From assembly GCA_033557835.1 (NCBI GenBank), contig JAWQRO010000052.1, positions 1-64,000 of the forward strand: DNA of 64,000 nt. The letters run 5' to 3'. The stretch comes from Helochares maculicollis. Lineage: Eukaryota > Arthropoda > Insecta > Coleoptera > Hydrophilidae. The notes beneath the pieces are model-generated. The model had not been told where the DNA came from. It did no database searches and was given only the letters and a program-made list of their open reading frames with translations. A program made the translations under genes and the position numbers. Shown here piece by piece: positions 1 to 12,779 of this stretch. Positions within the stretch are counted from its first letter, which is position 1, and each line of letters begins with the position of its first letter.

Positions 1-5
1 TATAT

Positions 6-62
<57 letters not shown>
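1..62. repeat. (TA)n microsatellite at window edge
   Basis: An almost pure TA dinucleotide run opens the window, interrupted only by one TAGA near the start. It is a simple repeat with no coding meaning, and the left end is cut by the window boundary. Confidence 0.95.
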
Positions 63-66
<4 letters not shown>

Positions 67-1031
67 CTTTTAAAACCGCCATTTCAGAAAATATACAAAC
101 GTAAGAAGATTTATTAATGTCCAGTCTAACAGCAGCGTTACTGATCACATCAGCTTTTAGAATTATAGAATAAATAAAGTAATTCCAACGCTCTTTCTAT
201 TTAAACTAAAAATGTAAATACGCAGTGGAAATATTAACCAAGCAACCTTTAGAGACTTTCAGTTAAATGTAACGTACATAAACGTCAACGGCCTCACATA
301 TACGTGATTGCAAGCGAATTTCTTCTTAGCGTATCTCAATTGATATTCTCTTTACGCTTTTCTGAATTTAATAAAATAATGAAGACTATCTCCGATCCTC
401 AGATGAGTTCTGCTTGAAATAAAAGTAATTATTCATGAATTAAGTGGCTACTTCATTAGAGTCTGCTTGAAATGGAATCCTTAGAAGTAATGAAGCGTAT
501 CACGCTTTGTCAGTCAGTTTAATATCCATTGATTGTAGTCTTCATTTGCATCGGACTCTCCGTGAAATATTACAACCTAATTTTGAATAAATTTCACCGT
601 AGAAGTGGAGGTATAAATTTTCTTTCGATAGCGAGCATAAACCAAATGAAAAGGAAAGGAGAAAAAGCTTAACAAATGTTTATTTCCACATTACATCGAA
701 TAGTTGTGTTATTTCAGTATAATTCAATTTTCTTTCAATTCACATCTCCTCCGGGTTAATAGATACAATATAGTTATGTGCCTCGGGCTATCCTTATTAA
801 AGAGAAACACGGAAGTTGTCCCCGCAGTAATGGCCTTTCTTCGCATCCGGTTTGCCAATTCTACATCCTTATGAACAATGTAATTTTGTGTATTACAATC
901 CGCTTTACATTGTATATAATACGAGTAGTTTTTTAAGATAATGGCTATTACTACACTTTTACAAGATGTAGTTATAATGGATATTCCCTTGAAAGAAATT
1001 CCGCTCGAAAATTCTCGGTCTCCGACCCGTC

Positions 1032-1065
1032 GCGACGCCTTGCGTCGCTTTCACCGCCTCACGTG
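1032..1065. other. GC-rich hairpin next to a CACGTG E-box
   Basis: The arms GCGACGC (1032-1038) and GCGTCGC (1042-1048) are perfectly complementary around a CTT loop. A palindromic E-box CACGTG follows at 1060-1065. The stretch 1010-1070 is far richer in GC than its surroundings. It may be a regulatory element (bHLH site); no transcript could be assigned to it. Confidence 0.4.
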
Positions 1066-4000
1066 AAGTGTTTTATCTTCGTATTTACTTAACAACTTTA
1101 TTTCATTTACTTAAATTCTGATTTATAAAGTAAGCGTCTCTAGAAAATAGATAGGAATATTCCTTCGAGAGGGACGAGTTTCCTTATGACAATATGTTTT
1201 TACAGAACGAAATTGCCGATATTAAAACAAAAATTTGAATGCGAAGCTTTGTAAATATAAAGATAAAAAAGACAATGTACAGCGTATTTTTTGTTTGATA
1301 TCTAGCAAGATTAAATAATGCGTTAAGGCGAACACTTTTTTTATAATTTTATAACGAAATAAAACGATTTAAAATTGCTAAGGGCAGTTTTAATTTTTAT
1401 TTATTTAGAGTAAAGCAGTTATTAGTGTGTTGTCCACTTTCACAATAGGCAGAGCTTAGAGTTTGGACGGTATCCATTATTCAAGTCGGATGAAAATGTC
1501 GACTTGAAGCAGCGCGTCTAACTCCCTTTGACACATCTGATACGTTTTGTATTGTGGAAAGGTTCTAAGAGTAATGATCTACGACATGCAACCTCCCACC
1601 CTCATTGTATTTGGTTCGATTGATATATTAGTTTTTGTTTTGCCACTTCGCTTTCGTGATTGGAATAGACACATGTAAGATTTTCCTTCAAAATGTATTA
1701 AAATATGTTTTCCTTGAAATATTTTCTCATTTCATGCGCCAAGTTCAGATTAGAACTACGAGATGATTTTTCAATAAACGTATGAAAAAATTTCTTTTTG
1801 AATTGAAAATAAAGCAAAAAATGAACCAAGATCATTGCAGGAAGTGACAAAAAAATTTCCTAACTTGCAACGTCTACTTTATCATCATTTCGTTCCCGCC
1901 AGAAAAAATCGCCAAGTTAAATAAAAGAGCGGATTTGGGCCGATCTTACTACAAGAAGTATTTCCTTACATTTTTTACGATTAAATAAGGATTTTTACTC
2001 TAAATGTTCTGAAAAATAAATCACTTTCACTTGGATGTTTTACTTACTTTAACCCCAGCTCGATTTCACAATACTATACAATAGCGTAAAACCTTGCTCG
2101 ATCATCTACTATTCTATTGAAAATTTTGTAAAGAATTTTTAAAGTAAATGTTACGTTCCCAGGCAAAGTTAATCAACTTTCATTATTTATTTATCTCTGC
2201 TCGAAATATTAATAACGTGAAACAAGTTTCAGTGAAAATAAAAATTCATTTTCTTTCTTTAAAACAAAGACTAATGTAAACAATTCATTGGTTAGTAATT
2301 AAAAATTCTACCGAACAGCAAATAGGTTTTTTTGCGAAAAAGAATAATGAAGAGAGTTGTTAATAATGCGGGTCGATTACAAACAAAAATTTTGTTTTTA
2401 TTTACTTATGAACATCCACGTTCGTTCGTTTTGCTCCAGAATGCTAAAGACTACACACATACACTTTTATTACGGAGCTGTAAGCAATGGCAAAATCTAA
2501 CTCGGAATGCTTTGCATCAATCGTATTTTGATATAAAATGAATACAAACTGCGCAAGGACAAGCTCAATCGATACAAGTAGCTAAATAAGCACAAGGAGT
2601 TATTTTATTACTTCTTTACTATGGCCAAATAATGATAAAAACATTTAATATTATAAAATTAATTATGATAATAAATTCGACTAACAGATTGTCAAAGATG
2701 AAAAATGATTTTAATGTATACCATTAGCTATTTTATTTTAATAAATAAATTTACACGGAAGGTCTTTAATTGTAATGTAATGAATTAAGGCTATATTTAC
2801 ATAGAGCGTTATCTGGCGTAATAAAGTATTTAATTACGTCCATGCATTTGTGTTCAGAAAAAAACCACAGGAGTAGGCTGTTACGGTGAGAGATTGGGTT
2901 AGAGATAAATCCACACACTTTCAAAGGTATCCCTTTGGAAAGGATTGAAACGTGCAGGCAGGTGCAGGACGCGCCAGGACTCGTCTCTCTGTAATACGCT
3001 TTTCAGTTGAAACGGTTCACTACGCTAGAATTTCTCCATTTGACTTAAAAGCTGAGTAGAATGCTGCGATTTAATTAACAGCACCTTTTATTATTTTGCT
3101 CGGAAATTTCTCTTTAATTTCCATCGTTTATTTTTTCGTCATACTCAAAACTTCGCTCTTGTTTTTGATAATTTAATTAATTACAGCTCCATATTTCAGG
3201 TGTTGCAAATAACTAAAAGTAAATAAAATGCTGGCGTTGAAAACTCAGTTGCTTTAATTAAATTACGTGTCAGAGTTTATTTTTTATTTGTGTTGTGATT
3301 TCAGATTGTTCGTATGATTTCTTTTTGCCATAGTTGAAGCCATTGCGATAAAAATAAAGTTTGTTTTTTGGTAAAGCGGAAACGAAGTAGCAACTCGCGT
3401 TCTAACTACCAAACGGATGAGGCTTTAGTAAAGTTTAACTTAAGAACTGTAGTAATTGTAGTTAAGTTAATTAAAGCTTCTACCTTATTACCTTATTCAA
3501 AGGGTAATAAATCATGAAAATAAATGCGTTCTGTTTTTGTTTTAACATTCCTCCACCATTGTCTTAATTATTTACGATGGCCAGCACACTTTTAAACTTA
3601 ATTATTCTTTCTCCTGCTAGGAAAAACGTTTTTATTTTCGAATGAGCGCAATCTCAAGGAGTGAATTAAACACATAAAGCTGGAAGTTAACCTAAAGTTT
3701 GTTAATTAATTTCTCCGGCGACATAATTTTAAAGTTTGAGTACTCCGAACAGATTTACACGCAATATGCTCGTTACACGGTTTGTTTGTAATTAACGAAA
3801 CAGGGATTGCAGCATAAACCATATTAACGTGAACTTAATGTAATCATTTGCAAGATTCGATGAATTGGAGCGGCTCGCGCTACGCTTATTGCGCTATTTC
3901 TCCAAAATCCTGCGCTTTCACGGTGCTAAACAGGAATTTGCAGTTTTACAACTTTCTACACGTGCCTCTTAAAGTATATGCCTTGCAATTTAAGAAACCA

Positions 4001-5018
4001 TTAATTTTAGTACGCAGCAAACAAAATTCTTAATCTCCTCGTCCGCCGCCAATTTTTTTGCATTCTGTCTCTTGAACCGTTCAACATTCTAAGCAATTCA
4101 CTTTTTAAATCGAAAGTGATTGAAAATGTAGATGAATTTCCATCCGAAGCAGATATTCCTATCATGCTCTATTATGTTCTTCCATTTTAGTGTGAATTGT
4201 AAAGTCATACTCCATAAAGAGCCTGTCTAGACAGTTCAGTGCATTATCTCTCAAGTAATGACAATTCTATGCGCAGCACAATACAATAAAACTCGATAGT
4301 AATGACGTGTTATTAAAACTAATTAAAAGTTTGAATGTGGAAGAATTCATATTCACTAAAATTATTTCCTAGCACATAACTTTGCTATTTTCTATATACT
4401 TCACAATATAAATTGTTTGCAATCTGTTTAGTTTTAAGCACGTGACATCCATCATCAATGTCAAAAGTTTACCAAGATTCATAAAATATTAAATACAATT
4501 AAATACTTCGGGGTTGTGAAACTCCAAGTCTGTCAAAAAGGTCTGATCGAAACATCAATAGTGGCTTTATTTTCTTTCATTTTCCATCGACCTGTCGTAA
4601 GATTTTCCAGATACACTTTATAATACATTCATAAGTAAAAATGTATCTGTTGAATCTTAAGAAGTTAATAAAAAGTTGCTTTTCAAGCAATTTCCAAGGT
4701 AAATCGCCGTTTATTGAATTTCCTAAGCGTTTCACACAAAGCAAAAGCAAACAGCCGAAGCCAAGTTTCACACCCACATGCTTGTACAACATTAAAGTAC
4801 ATTATTGAACGAGGCTCTGTGGTAAAAAAAGCAATCCGTAAGTTCAAGCGTTCATCCGAACATCTTTTTTCTTCACATTACGCTAAAGCGAAAAACTTAA
4901 TGGTCTTTCCAGACGCGGTTATTTAGGGTCATGTATCGTGCGGTTAGTGAAAACTGCTTGAAATTTCAGATGGTCGGTTTTACGAATTATTCGCTTGTCC
5001 TCCGTATTCATTTATATT
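1066..5018. other. AT-rich intergenic DNA, no gene seen
   Basis: Both strands hold only short open frames, without splice-bounded coding exons or recognisable protein similarity. Scattered TTAATTA cores occur (for example near 3170 and 3700), as expected in AT-rich DNA or regulatory sequence. I see nothing else that can be supported. Confidence 0.5.
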
Positions 5019-5242
5019 GGGCCTTACTAATTTCAAAACTGGTTAATTTGTAGTCTGGTTAATTTTTAGTCTGGCTGAATTCGAAACGGTTACATTGTCA
5101 AGTTAAGTGTTTTCAAAGCATGTCGATTTCGAAGCTAGCTTATACTGCAGCTAGTTCTTTTCGCAACTAGTTATTTTCGCAGCTAGTTTTTTTCCAGCTA
5201 GTTCAGTTTGAAACTAATTATTGTTGAGGCTGGTTGATTTTT
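5019..5242. repeat. Degenerate 16-bp-period minisatellite, about 14 units
   Basis: The stretch can be cut into consecutive units of 15-17 bases, nearly all 16, each similar to GAAGCTGGTTAATTTC. Examples are AAAACTGGTTAATTTG, GCAGCTAGTTCTTTTC, GCAACTAGTTATTTTC, GAAACTAATTATTGTT and GAGGCTGGTTGATTTTT. The best conserved core is CTAGTT/CTGGTT followed by a T-rich half. The array holds no open frame and lies between AT-rich stretches. It is an old tandem repeat rather than a young satellite, because adjacent units differ at several positions. Confidence 0.75.
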
Positions 5243-8200
5243 ATACAGATTGTTTTCGACACTGCTTTAATTAAGTTAGACATATCCAGATTTTCATATC
5301 AAACAAATTTCATTGTTACAATTTCTGTCTACTTGAAAATTATTAAAATCTATTCTTGGATTTAACAAGTAATGTGTTTAAGAATCATCATATATTTAAA
5401 GAAATATTGCTTAAATATGATTTCTCAGATTTAGTAAAGTACTTGTTATATTTAAAACGGTTACAACGTATCGATCATTTTACATTCTATCAGGTAGATT
5501 TATTTCGCTAATTGCTTAAATGTAGAATTTTTGGATTCATTATGATATCAATTATAAACAAAAGTTATAATTTTTTGTTACATTCAATTTCGCTTTAAAA
5601 CTTATTTGTAACAAAACATATTTCAACAAACAAAATTTGTCATTGTATTTACATAAATTAAAATTAAAGTTCATCCCAGATTAGTAACTGTACAAAAACA
5701 ACTTTATCTTTTGAAATTCCATGGATATAACGTTTAATAGCTTTGATAGGAAAGAGAACATTTATGCGAATAAAATACATTTTTCAAAATCATGCTTCAA
5801 AACAATTTCAAATTAATTTAATATTACATTCCATTTCTTTGGCACAGACATAAATGTATATATAAACTACACACAAACAAAATACAATTGTTGGCAATTT
5901 CAGCATTATATAGCTTAATAAATCATGCAAAGTATTTTGTGCTGATAAATAAACTAAAAAAAGTACTGCACACTTAGAGATTATGTTGTGAACATAGACG
6001 TTTCGCTTCATACTTTCAATAAATTATCTGCTTAATTCTACCATACGTTACCTATTCAATAAACAATACAAATATATTACCGTACTAATAACTTTGTTTA
6101 CTTTTTGTAACGGACTTATAAAAAAAAATTTAGAATACAATTCTTACTTTTAACAATTTGATGTAATAAATACATCGCAGTGAAGTGGCTTTATTGCCAA
6201 AGTATTATATACTCTTAAAAATTAAATCGTATACATTAGCCTTAAAACCAATACAATTGCACAAATACTTTTACTACTGATGGTAATTCATGAAAGTACA
6301 GACAACAAAGCAAAATTTTAAGCCAAAATAGGTCAACAACATGTTTATGGTGATCTTGAATAGGAATCAATTTTTTTCTTGTTGTGACACTAACTGGCCT
6401 AAAGAAGTTTCAGATTGTGATTTATTAATGTGGATTACAAGGTAGTTGCGGAAATCCGTCAGAAAACATTATTGCTTACAAAAGTATTCCATCAAATCAA
6501 ATTAGGAATATTTCTAAATTCTCATGAAGTGCTATAAATTGTATAAAATATAGAGCTGTATCATTAGTTAAATTTGCCAACCAAATAAATTAAGTTTATC
6601 TATATATACTAGCATACAGTTTACAATTTTTAAGAAAATAAACAAGAGCTTACAAAATATCCACATACAAAAGCTGCCAATGCATTACTGTTTACGTTTG
6701 TACAAAAAAGTTTACCATCTTAAATACTTTAGGGCTACATGATCTTCTGGAATTGATGAATAGTTAAAATATATGAATTATTATTTGGAAACAATATACC
6801 CATTTTCTTATTTGTAATATTTCTTTAAAAAACTAAAATATCACCTCCTATTTCAAACGACTGTATTTATTAAATTTAATGAAGGATGTGAATATCAATA
6901 TTTGCAACATGTTTGGGATACTTATATCTTTTAAGCCAACCTTCACTTCTTTATGACATGATTCTAAACTGTATGTCGCCACTTTTAGAACAGCATATAC
7001 AAAATTGTTTTCTTAGTATCACCAGCAATAGGTTTTGAGATTATGTACCACGGCATATAACCATGCACTTGTCAATTTGTTGATTGACTCTTGAAAAACT
7101 GTCTAATATAGGTCTGCTAATTTAGAACAAAAATTCTTAAAGCTAAATTTTACTTCTATGACATTTTTAGTTTTCGACATCAGTTAGCCAATCATAAATA
7201 AATAAATAAATATATATATATATGCAATATCCAGGTTAGAAAACTTTAATAGACAAGCTTAAAAACGTACTGGAGTAATTCCACTAGCCTCGATTTGTAG
7301 CGAGCCCTCTGGTATTCATCTCTGCATATATTTGCCCAATTTCGTTATAAAACTTTCTACCTCAAATAACAGATAGTTTTATTACGACTATTCTATGCCG
7401 TTTAAACAATAACTGTCCAATACTGGAACAAAACTCATTATTTTCAAATGGAATACAAAGTTTCAGATCGTTTGAAATAATTAGTTGCGACATTGCAGTC
7501 GGGTTTCAGTCGAATACATTACAAACAAAGTTTTAATGAAGCTGTGTGGTTAAGTTAATAAATAAAATGCGCTTCGTAAAACTACTGTTGATTCTAAACA
7601 CGTTCCGCGTGTACAAAATTCACTTCTTTAAGTTGTATACAGTGTTGTTGTTCGTTGCGATTTTAACTTTTAAATCAACTATTTCGACTCTGCGATTTAG
7701 TTATCTACTATTCCAATTTTTCTATTGCATTCCATGCCAAGCTTTTAAAAATATAGAGAATAAGCTATATAACAGTCATTCTTTTATCAAGGTGAAAACA
7801 TGAGAAAACTCACTTCAATGTAAAGAGCAATCAAGAAAATTTTACTGCTACATTAAAATGTTCATAAATAACAACTCCTTGACAAACACGCACAATAAGC
7901 GACTTAAAATCAATTACATCTAAGAAATATTACACTATTTACATAGGTATAAAATAACAGGAAACAGCTCCGTTCTGGGTGCGCCCCAACATAGTAAATT
8001 CATGTTTTGTAATATATTGTGCTCGTATGTGAGTTGTATCGCGGTGGTAAATCTGAAAAAAATATTAAACAAACCCCTCAAATGCATTATTTATTTCTTG
8101 CGTGGTACATAACTCTTCTATAATCCAATATTAATGTGGGCAAGTAAAGTTAAATTTTCCCCTTCCCACCCGCTTGGCCTGGCTATAATTTTAAGTGATC

Positions 8201-8290
8201 TAAATATCGCCTCATTTGTATTCCAAAGCATTGTATGGAATGAGGACAGTGCGTTCCAAATTTGCATAAACTAAATCGTTCAATCACCGT
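5243..8290. other. Very AT-rich intergenic DNA, no gene seen
   Basis: This is one of the most AT-rich blocks of the window, with many short poly-A and poly-T tracts and a small ATAAATAAATA/TATATA simple repeat at about 7196-7222. Open frames are short and biased to Lys, Asn, Ile and Phe, as chance frames in AT-rich DNA are. No gene or known element was recognised. Confidence 0.5.
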
Positions 8291-8720
8291 TAACCATGGC
8301 GGTGATCCTTTTTCCGAACTTATCGCCAGCTTCCCGTGAGTAGGGAGCTTCATCAGTCTCAAATCTTTTTCATTCTTGTTTGTTGATTTCCCAGTAACTC
8401 GAAATGCTTGAAATAAATTTAAAACGATTCTCCTATGTCTCTATGAGAGGATATTCGCTGTTCCAAGTAGGCGTTTGCTGGAAATACATCGCGCTTGATT
8501 TTCAAGTGATCTGCATCGGAAGATGCAATTATATGCTCAGTTGACTGCAAGCTAGCGTATATTTCCCGGATTTTAGGCTCCATAGCCGTGTTATTAGACA
8601 CTATCAACTGTTATCAGTGCACAAAATTATTGATGTGCTCTCTTCTAGGAAGGATCTGAATACGAAGCCCCTTGAGTATCACTACCTCCCGTAAACTATT
8701 TAGTATACTATCAATTAATG
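8291..8720 (-). other. Coding-like debris, unidentified
   Basis: The minus strand has mixed amino-acid composition here, unlike the Lys/Asn/Phe-rich chance frames around it. A 62-codon frame (8607-8419) includes EPKIREIYASLQSTEHI and is flanked by shorter frames such as SLREVVILKGLRIQILPR (about 8700-8640) and KLPTHGKLAISSEKG (about 8350-8310), broken by stops and frame changes. This resembles the remains of a transposon or retroelement open frame, but I could not match it to a family, so chance cannot be excluded. Confidence 0.25.
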
Positions 8721-8760
8721 CTTTCCGACTCTATGGTTAATCGTGAATAGTTGATGTAAT

Positions 8761-11700
8761 TTGCCGTAAATGTGAGATATATGCAATTAACTGAGCTGAA
8801 CTTAATTGATCATATATGGGGTCAAAACTATTCCAAACATTACGTCACCACGTGTAATTTGAACGTATTAAATTATACGGTTACCATAAACATTGATTGA
8901 ATAATTGAACTTTCAATTTTCATCGAATCAACAGACTTGGTACGTCTACAACAGCAACAAAAAATTTAGCAAATATTGCCCAAAATCAATATTTACTTTC
9001 AAATTGCGTCATTATTTACTACTATTTAACTGAATAACCCTGCACATTGTCAAATGTTCGATAGATTTCGCTATATTGAAATTTTAAACAGGTTTAAAGT
9101 TGGCTTGTTGTGCTACTAACAAATTTATGCTATAATAGTTTATTAATTGCCTTTGAAAGTTAATGACGAAATCATAAATTATTGAAAAGAGGAATTAAAT
9201 TTTGCTACCAGTATTAGTGCAATTGAACGCTTTGTGCAAAGATTTAAAAATGTTTAGCCGTATATTTATTTTTTCTGCAATTGAAAATATGCATCTACTA
9301 CTGATATATGTCAGTCTATCCACCAAAATTAAAACTAGTAAATGATTTCGAGAAGAAAACAACCCATAAAAATAGTTTGCCTATACAAGCACGCTCGAAA
9401 AACTGGAAAGCCGACTATACAGAGACCACAAAACGCTCAAAGGTCGTTTTTGTGTTGCCTAGATTTATAGTAGAGTAGTGGCTGAAATATTATTTAAAAA
9501 AACAGTCCACAAAGAGACATTATTAAAGCTGATCCTTTTGAAGTTCCACTTCCGTAAAGACTAATTTACTTGGCTGTTTTGGAAATTTCCATTTTTAAAA
9601 TCAAAGACAGAGTACGTTCACCTGCGCGTTGAGCGACAACGAAACCTTTTCGGAATCAACTTCGCGAACATTTCAAAGTAAATTTTCAAAACCTGTTACG
9701 GAAGCTATTCATGTTCATTTCAAAGCGTCTACTTAAATATTTTTTATGGTTGAATGAAGCGAAAAATTCCTCCTATAATTTACACTGGCGACAACAGCGG
9801 CACTGCTTTGACGGAAAAATTGGATGCTTAAATAAAAATTTCTTTACAGATTTCCTCAAATTTTAGGCAAAGTGAGATTAGCGATATTTCTGATGGATTT
9901 TTCTAATAATAAGAATGTTTTGAACAAATATTATTATACATACCTACTATTCCATTCATAACTATATTTATCATACCAATTTTTGTTAATTCGACAGCAA
10001 TTATATTCTATAATTATTTAAAGAGGTATGGGTGACTTTCAGTTTGATCTAGGTACTAAAGTTGGAACAAATTTTAGTTTTATAATTCCGTAGTTCTAAA
10101 CAAAGTAGTAAAATGAAGATATTGAGATCATGAAAACATTCGACCTCGAGATTTTGATGGATCTCCACATTTTGAGTGCCCTTAAATTCATTTTGACTAC
10201 AGGAAATGGACTTTTCATGAAAATCTTAAAACCGGAAATGGGCTTTATTGGCATAAATTCGATATTTTAATAATTGGTAAGAAAAGCGAACAATATTACA
10301 GACTACTTAAGAGTATATTTTTACTTTTTTAGAAATATATAGTGCATATCTCTTTAAAATAAATTAAAAATTGGCCGTTTATACATGTACTGGAAATGAA
10401 TTGAATGTTCCATTTAAATGTATTAATGTGTTGAATATAAGCATTATAAATTATGAAAATTGAAAATTTAGTTTTTATTTTTATAGCACACGAAGAATGT
10501 TCTTGTTTAGCTAACAATATTCGGAGATACTTATATTCAGTACATATAGATAAAGAGGAATATTTAGTGAAGATACTCTAGATTTTTAATAACTTTTATC
10601 ATAATATGGAACAAATTGATTTCAAATTTCACAAAACATAGAATGGAGTGAATACGAAACATTGCAACCGGAGACTTAGAGTATTATGAAATCTTTAAAT
10701 TATACAATAGCTGCAATTTTAACCTCATTTACCAAATTTTGCAAGAATGTACCACCATGCACCTATTAATTTACAATTAATTGAAGTAGTCCTACATAAA
10801 ACGTTATCCAAGAAAGGAAGACTCTTATAACCAATATTTTCATCATCTCAGTTTTTATGTATCAACTTCTAGGATAATAAATTAAGGAAAATATTTTCCC
10901 ATATACTGGAAATAATATCGTTAATATAAGGGCAAACTTTTATAGCTGAGTGAAGTGTAAAACTTTGTCAGACTTTATGTATTTAAAAGTGTATACATCA
11001 GAAAGTTTTCCGAGTAAAACAAACAAAGAACGTTCTTTTGGCCAAGTAATTTATTAATAGGTTGGTGAAAGAACAGAGTTTGTCCCTATAAAATTAAATT
11101 TCGGTCTACCACAAAAATAAGATGCTCTTCCTCCTCTGGCTTTGCTCTCCGTCCCCCAGTTCCTCTTACTTAGAGCCTGATGTTGGGCAAAGTTTAAAGA
11201 GATATGATATGCGGAACTAATATTTTCCAGAGGAACCCAAGAAAATTGCCTCCGTTTGATGTTTGATAAAACACAGTAACGTTAATTAATACTTTATTAA
11301 GATGATTAATTCTTTTTTTACTACAAGCAAAACGAATCAAAAAGGATGATTTGTATCCTCGCTTTTTCGTCCTTAAAGCGCTCTTTTTAATCACGTTAAA
11401 TCCCGAACATCAAAATAGTCATTTCAGAAATAAACGTCATACAATTTAAATTTAACAAGAGATTAAGCAAGAGATATGAAAGCGCCATTAAATCATCAAG
11501 TGCTGCGCTACACTTTTGATAATGTATAGCGAAAGTACTTAAGAAAACACTTTTGTACACGTTTTGTTATGCTGCACAAAGTGCACGAACATAAATCTAA
11601 CTGGTGGTGCAGTAAATACAAATGCTTATGATGCTCTTAATAAATTCATGACAAATAGAGTTTCCCGCTTTGTTTTTAATTACTGGAGACGACCTGAGTT

Positions 11701-12779
11701 TTTGTCTCCACAAAGACTCGGGGGACCCCGCAAGGCAAGAATTTTTCGCTTTAAATTATTTTTATATAAGAGAGAGGTTAAATAGAGCAAAACGTTAATA
11801 GAAAAATGACGGAAGTATATTAAATCCGTTATACGGTGTTTACCCTACTACTTTTTAATATTCTCTGGATATACGACGCGGTCTGGTAGTTTTGAGTCCC
11901 AGCCGAGCCCAGCCAGTCGAGTGAGCTTTTTAAAGGATAATGATCGAAGACTTTAATTAAAACGGGATATTCGCCTACGAATGAAGATTTTATGAATAAA
12001 GATCTTAAATTTAAGCTCTACCTGGGTGGCTTAAGCGGTACATAAGAAAATTGCGTTCTTACACTTGTGGTTTCGTTAAACTATGCTCAGGATCCCTTGC
12101 AGTAAGGAGGAATTTCTTGTTTAATAATTTCAACTCATCACTACTGCAAAGAAGTCAAATTTTAATTGTTAAGCGAGTTGCATACATTTATGTTGCTTTA
12201 TTAAAGCATTAGAAGATAAGCAGCTATATGATAGCCTGGAGGAAATATCCGTGAAACAGTATCGTTCTGTTGAAACGACATGTGTTTTTTTGCCCATATG
12301 TTAGTATTAGTACTTGCTATGTTCAAAAATACATAACTACTTTAATTATAAAACTAAACATCATAACTATCAAATCTTCATTTATAATGCAACAATATTA
12401 TTAAATAAATGAAAGAAATAATACCACATTTTAATGATTAAGTGATCAGCTTTATTGAATATGTGATGGAAAATATTATCATTTACTGATCCAGTAAGAG
12501 CCTAGGACGACTAGGAAGAGCAAATGTGTATGAAGCTTAAAGAACATGAACACCGATAGGGTAAATTACTTTTTATTGGCTAACTGTTGCAGCTCAATAA
12601 GTAAATAAAAGTAACAGCCACTTTTTTCTTGGAACTGCAAAATCGGTCTAGATGGAGGTACTACTAATTAGTTAAAATCATGAAATTACGAAAAGCAATA
12701 AAGGACTTCTGCTTAACGATCGACAACGCTATTCTTAGTAAAATTTACTAGGAATTATAATGTAGAATATGAAGATGCT
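8761..12779. other. Intergenic DNA with one dispersed repeat copy
   Basis: No coding gene is visible. The stretch contains one copy of a dispersed repeat (10132-10197, listed separately). The short open frames near 11194-11394 (-) and 11564-11785 (+) have no recognisable domain and no splice-site support. Confidence 0.45.
10132..10197 (+). repeat. Dispersed repeat, copy 1 (inverted partner at 52654-52720)
   Basis: The block starts with GAAAACATTCGACCTCGAG and ends with CATTTTGAC. The reverse complement of 52654-52720 starts with the identical 19 bases, is similar through the middle and ends the same way. Two diverged copies in opposite orientation about 42.5 kb apart point to a dispersed element (a MITE or another fragment); the family is unknown. 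Confidence 0.7.
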
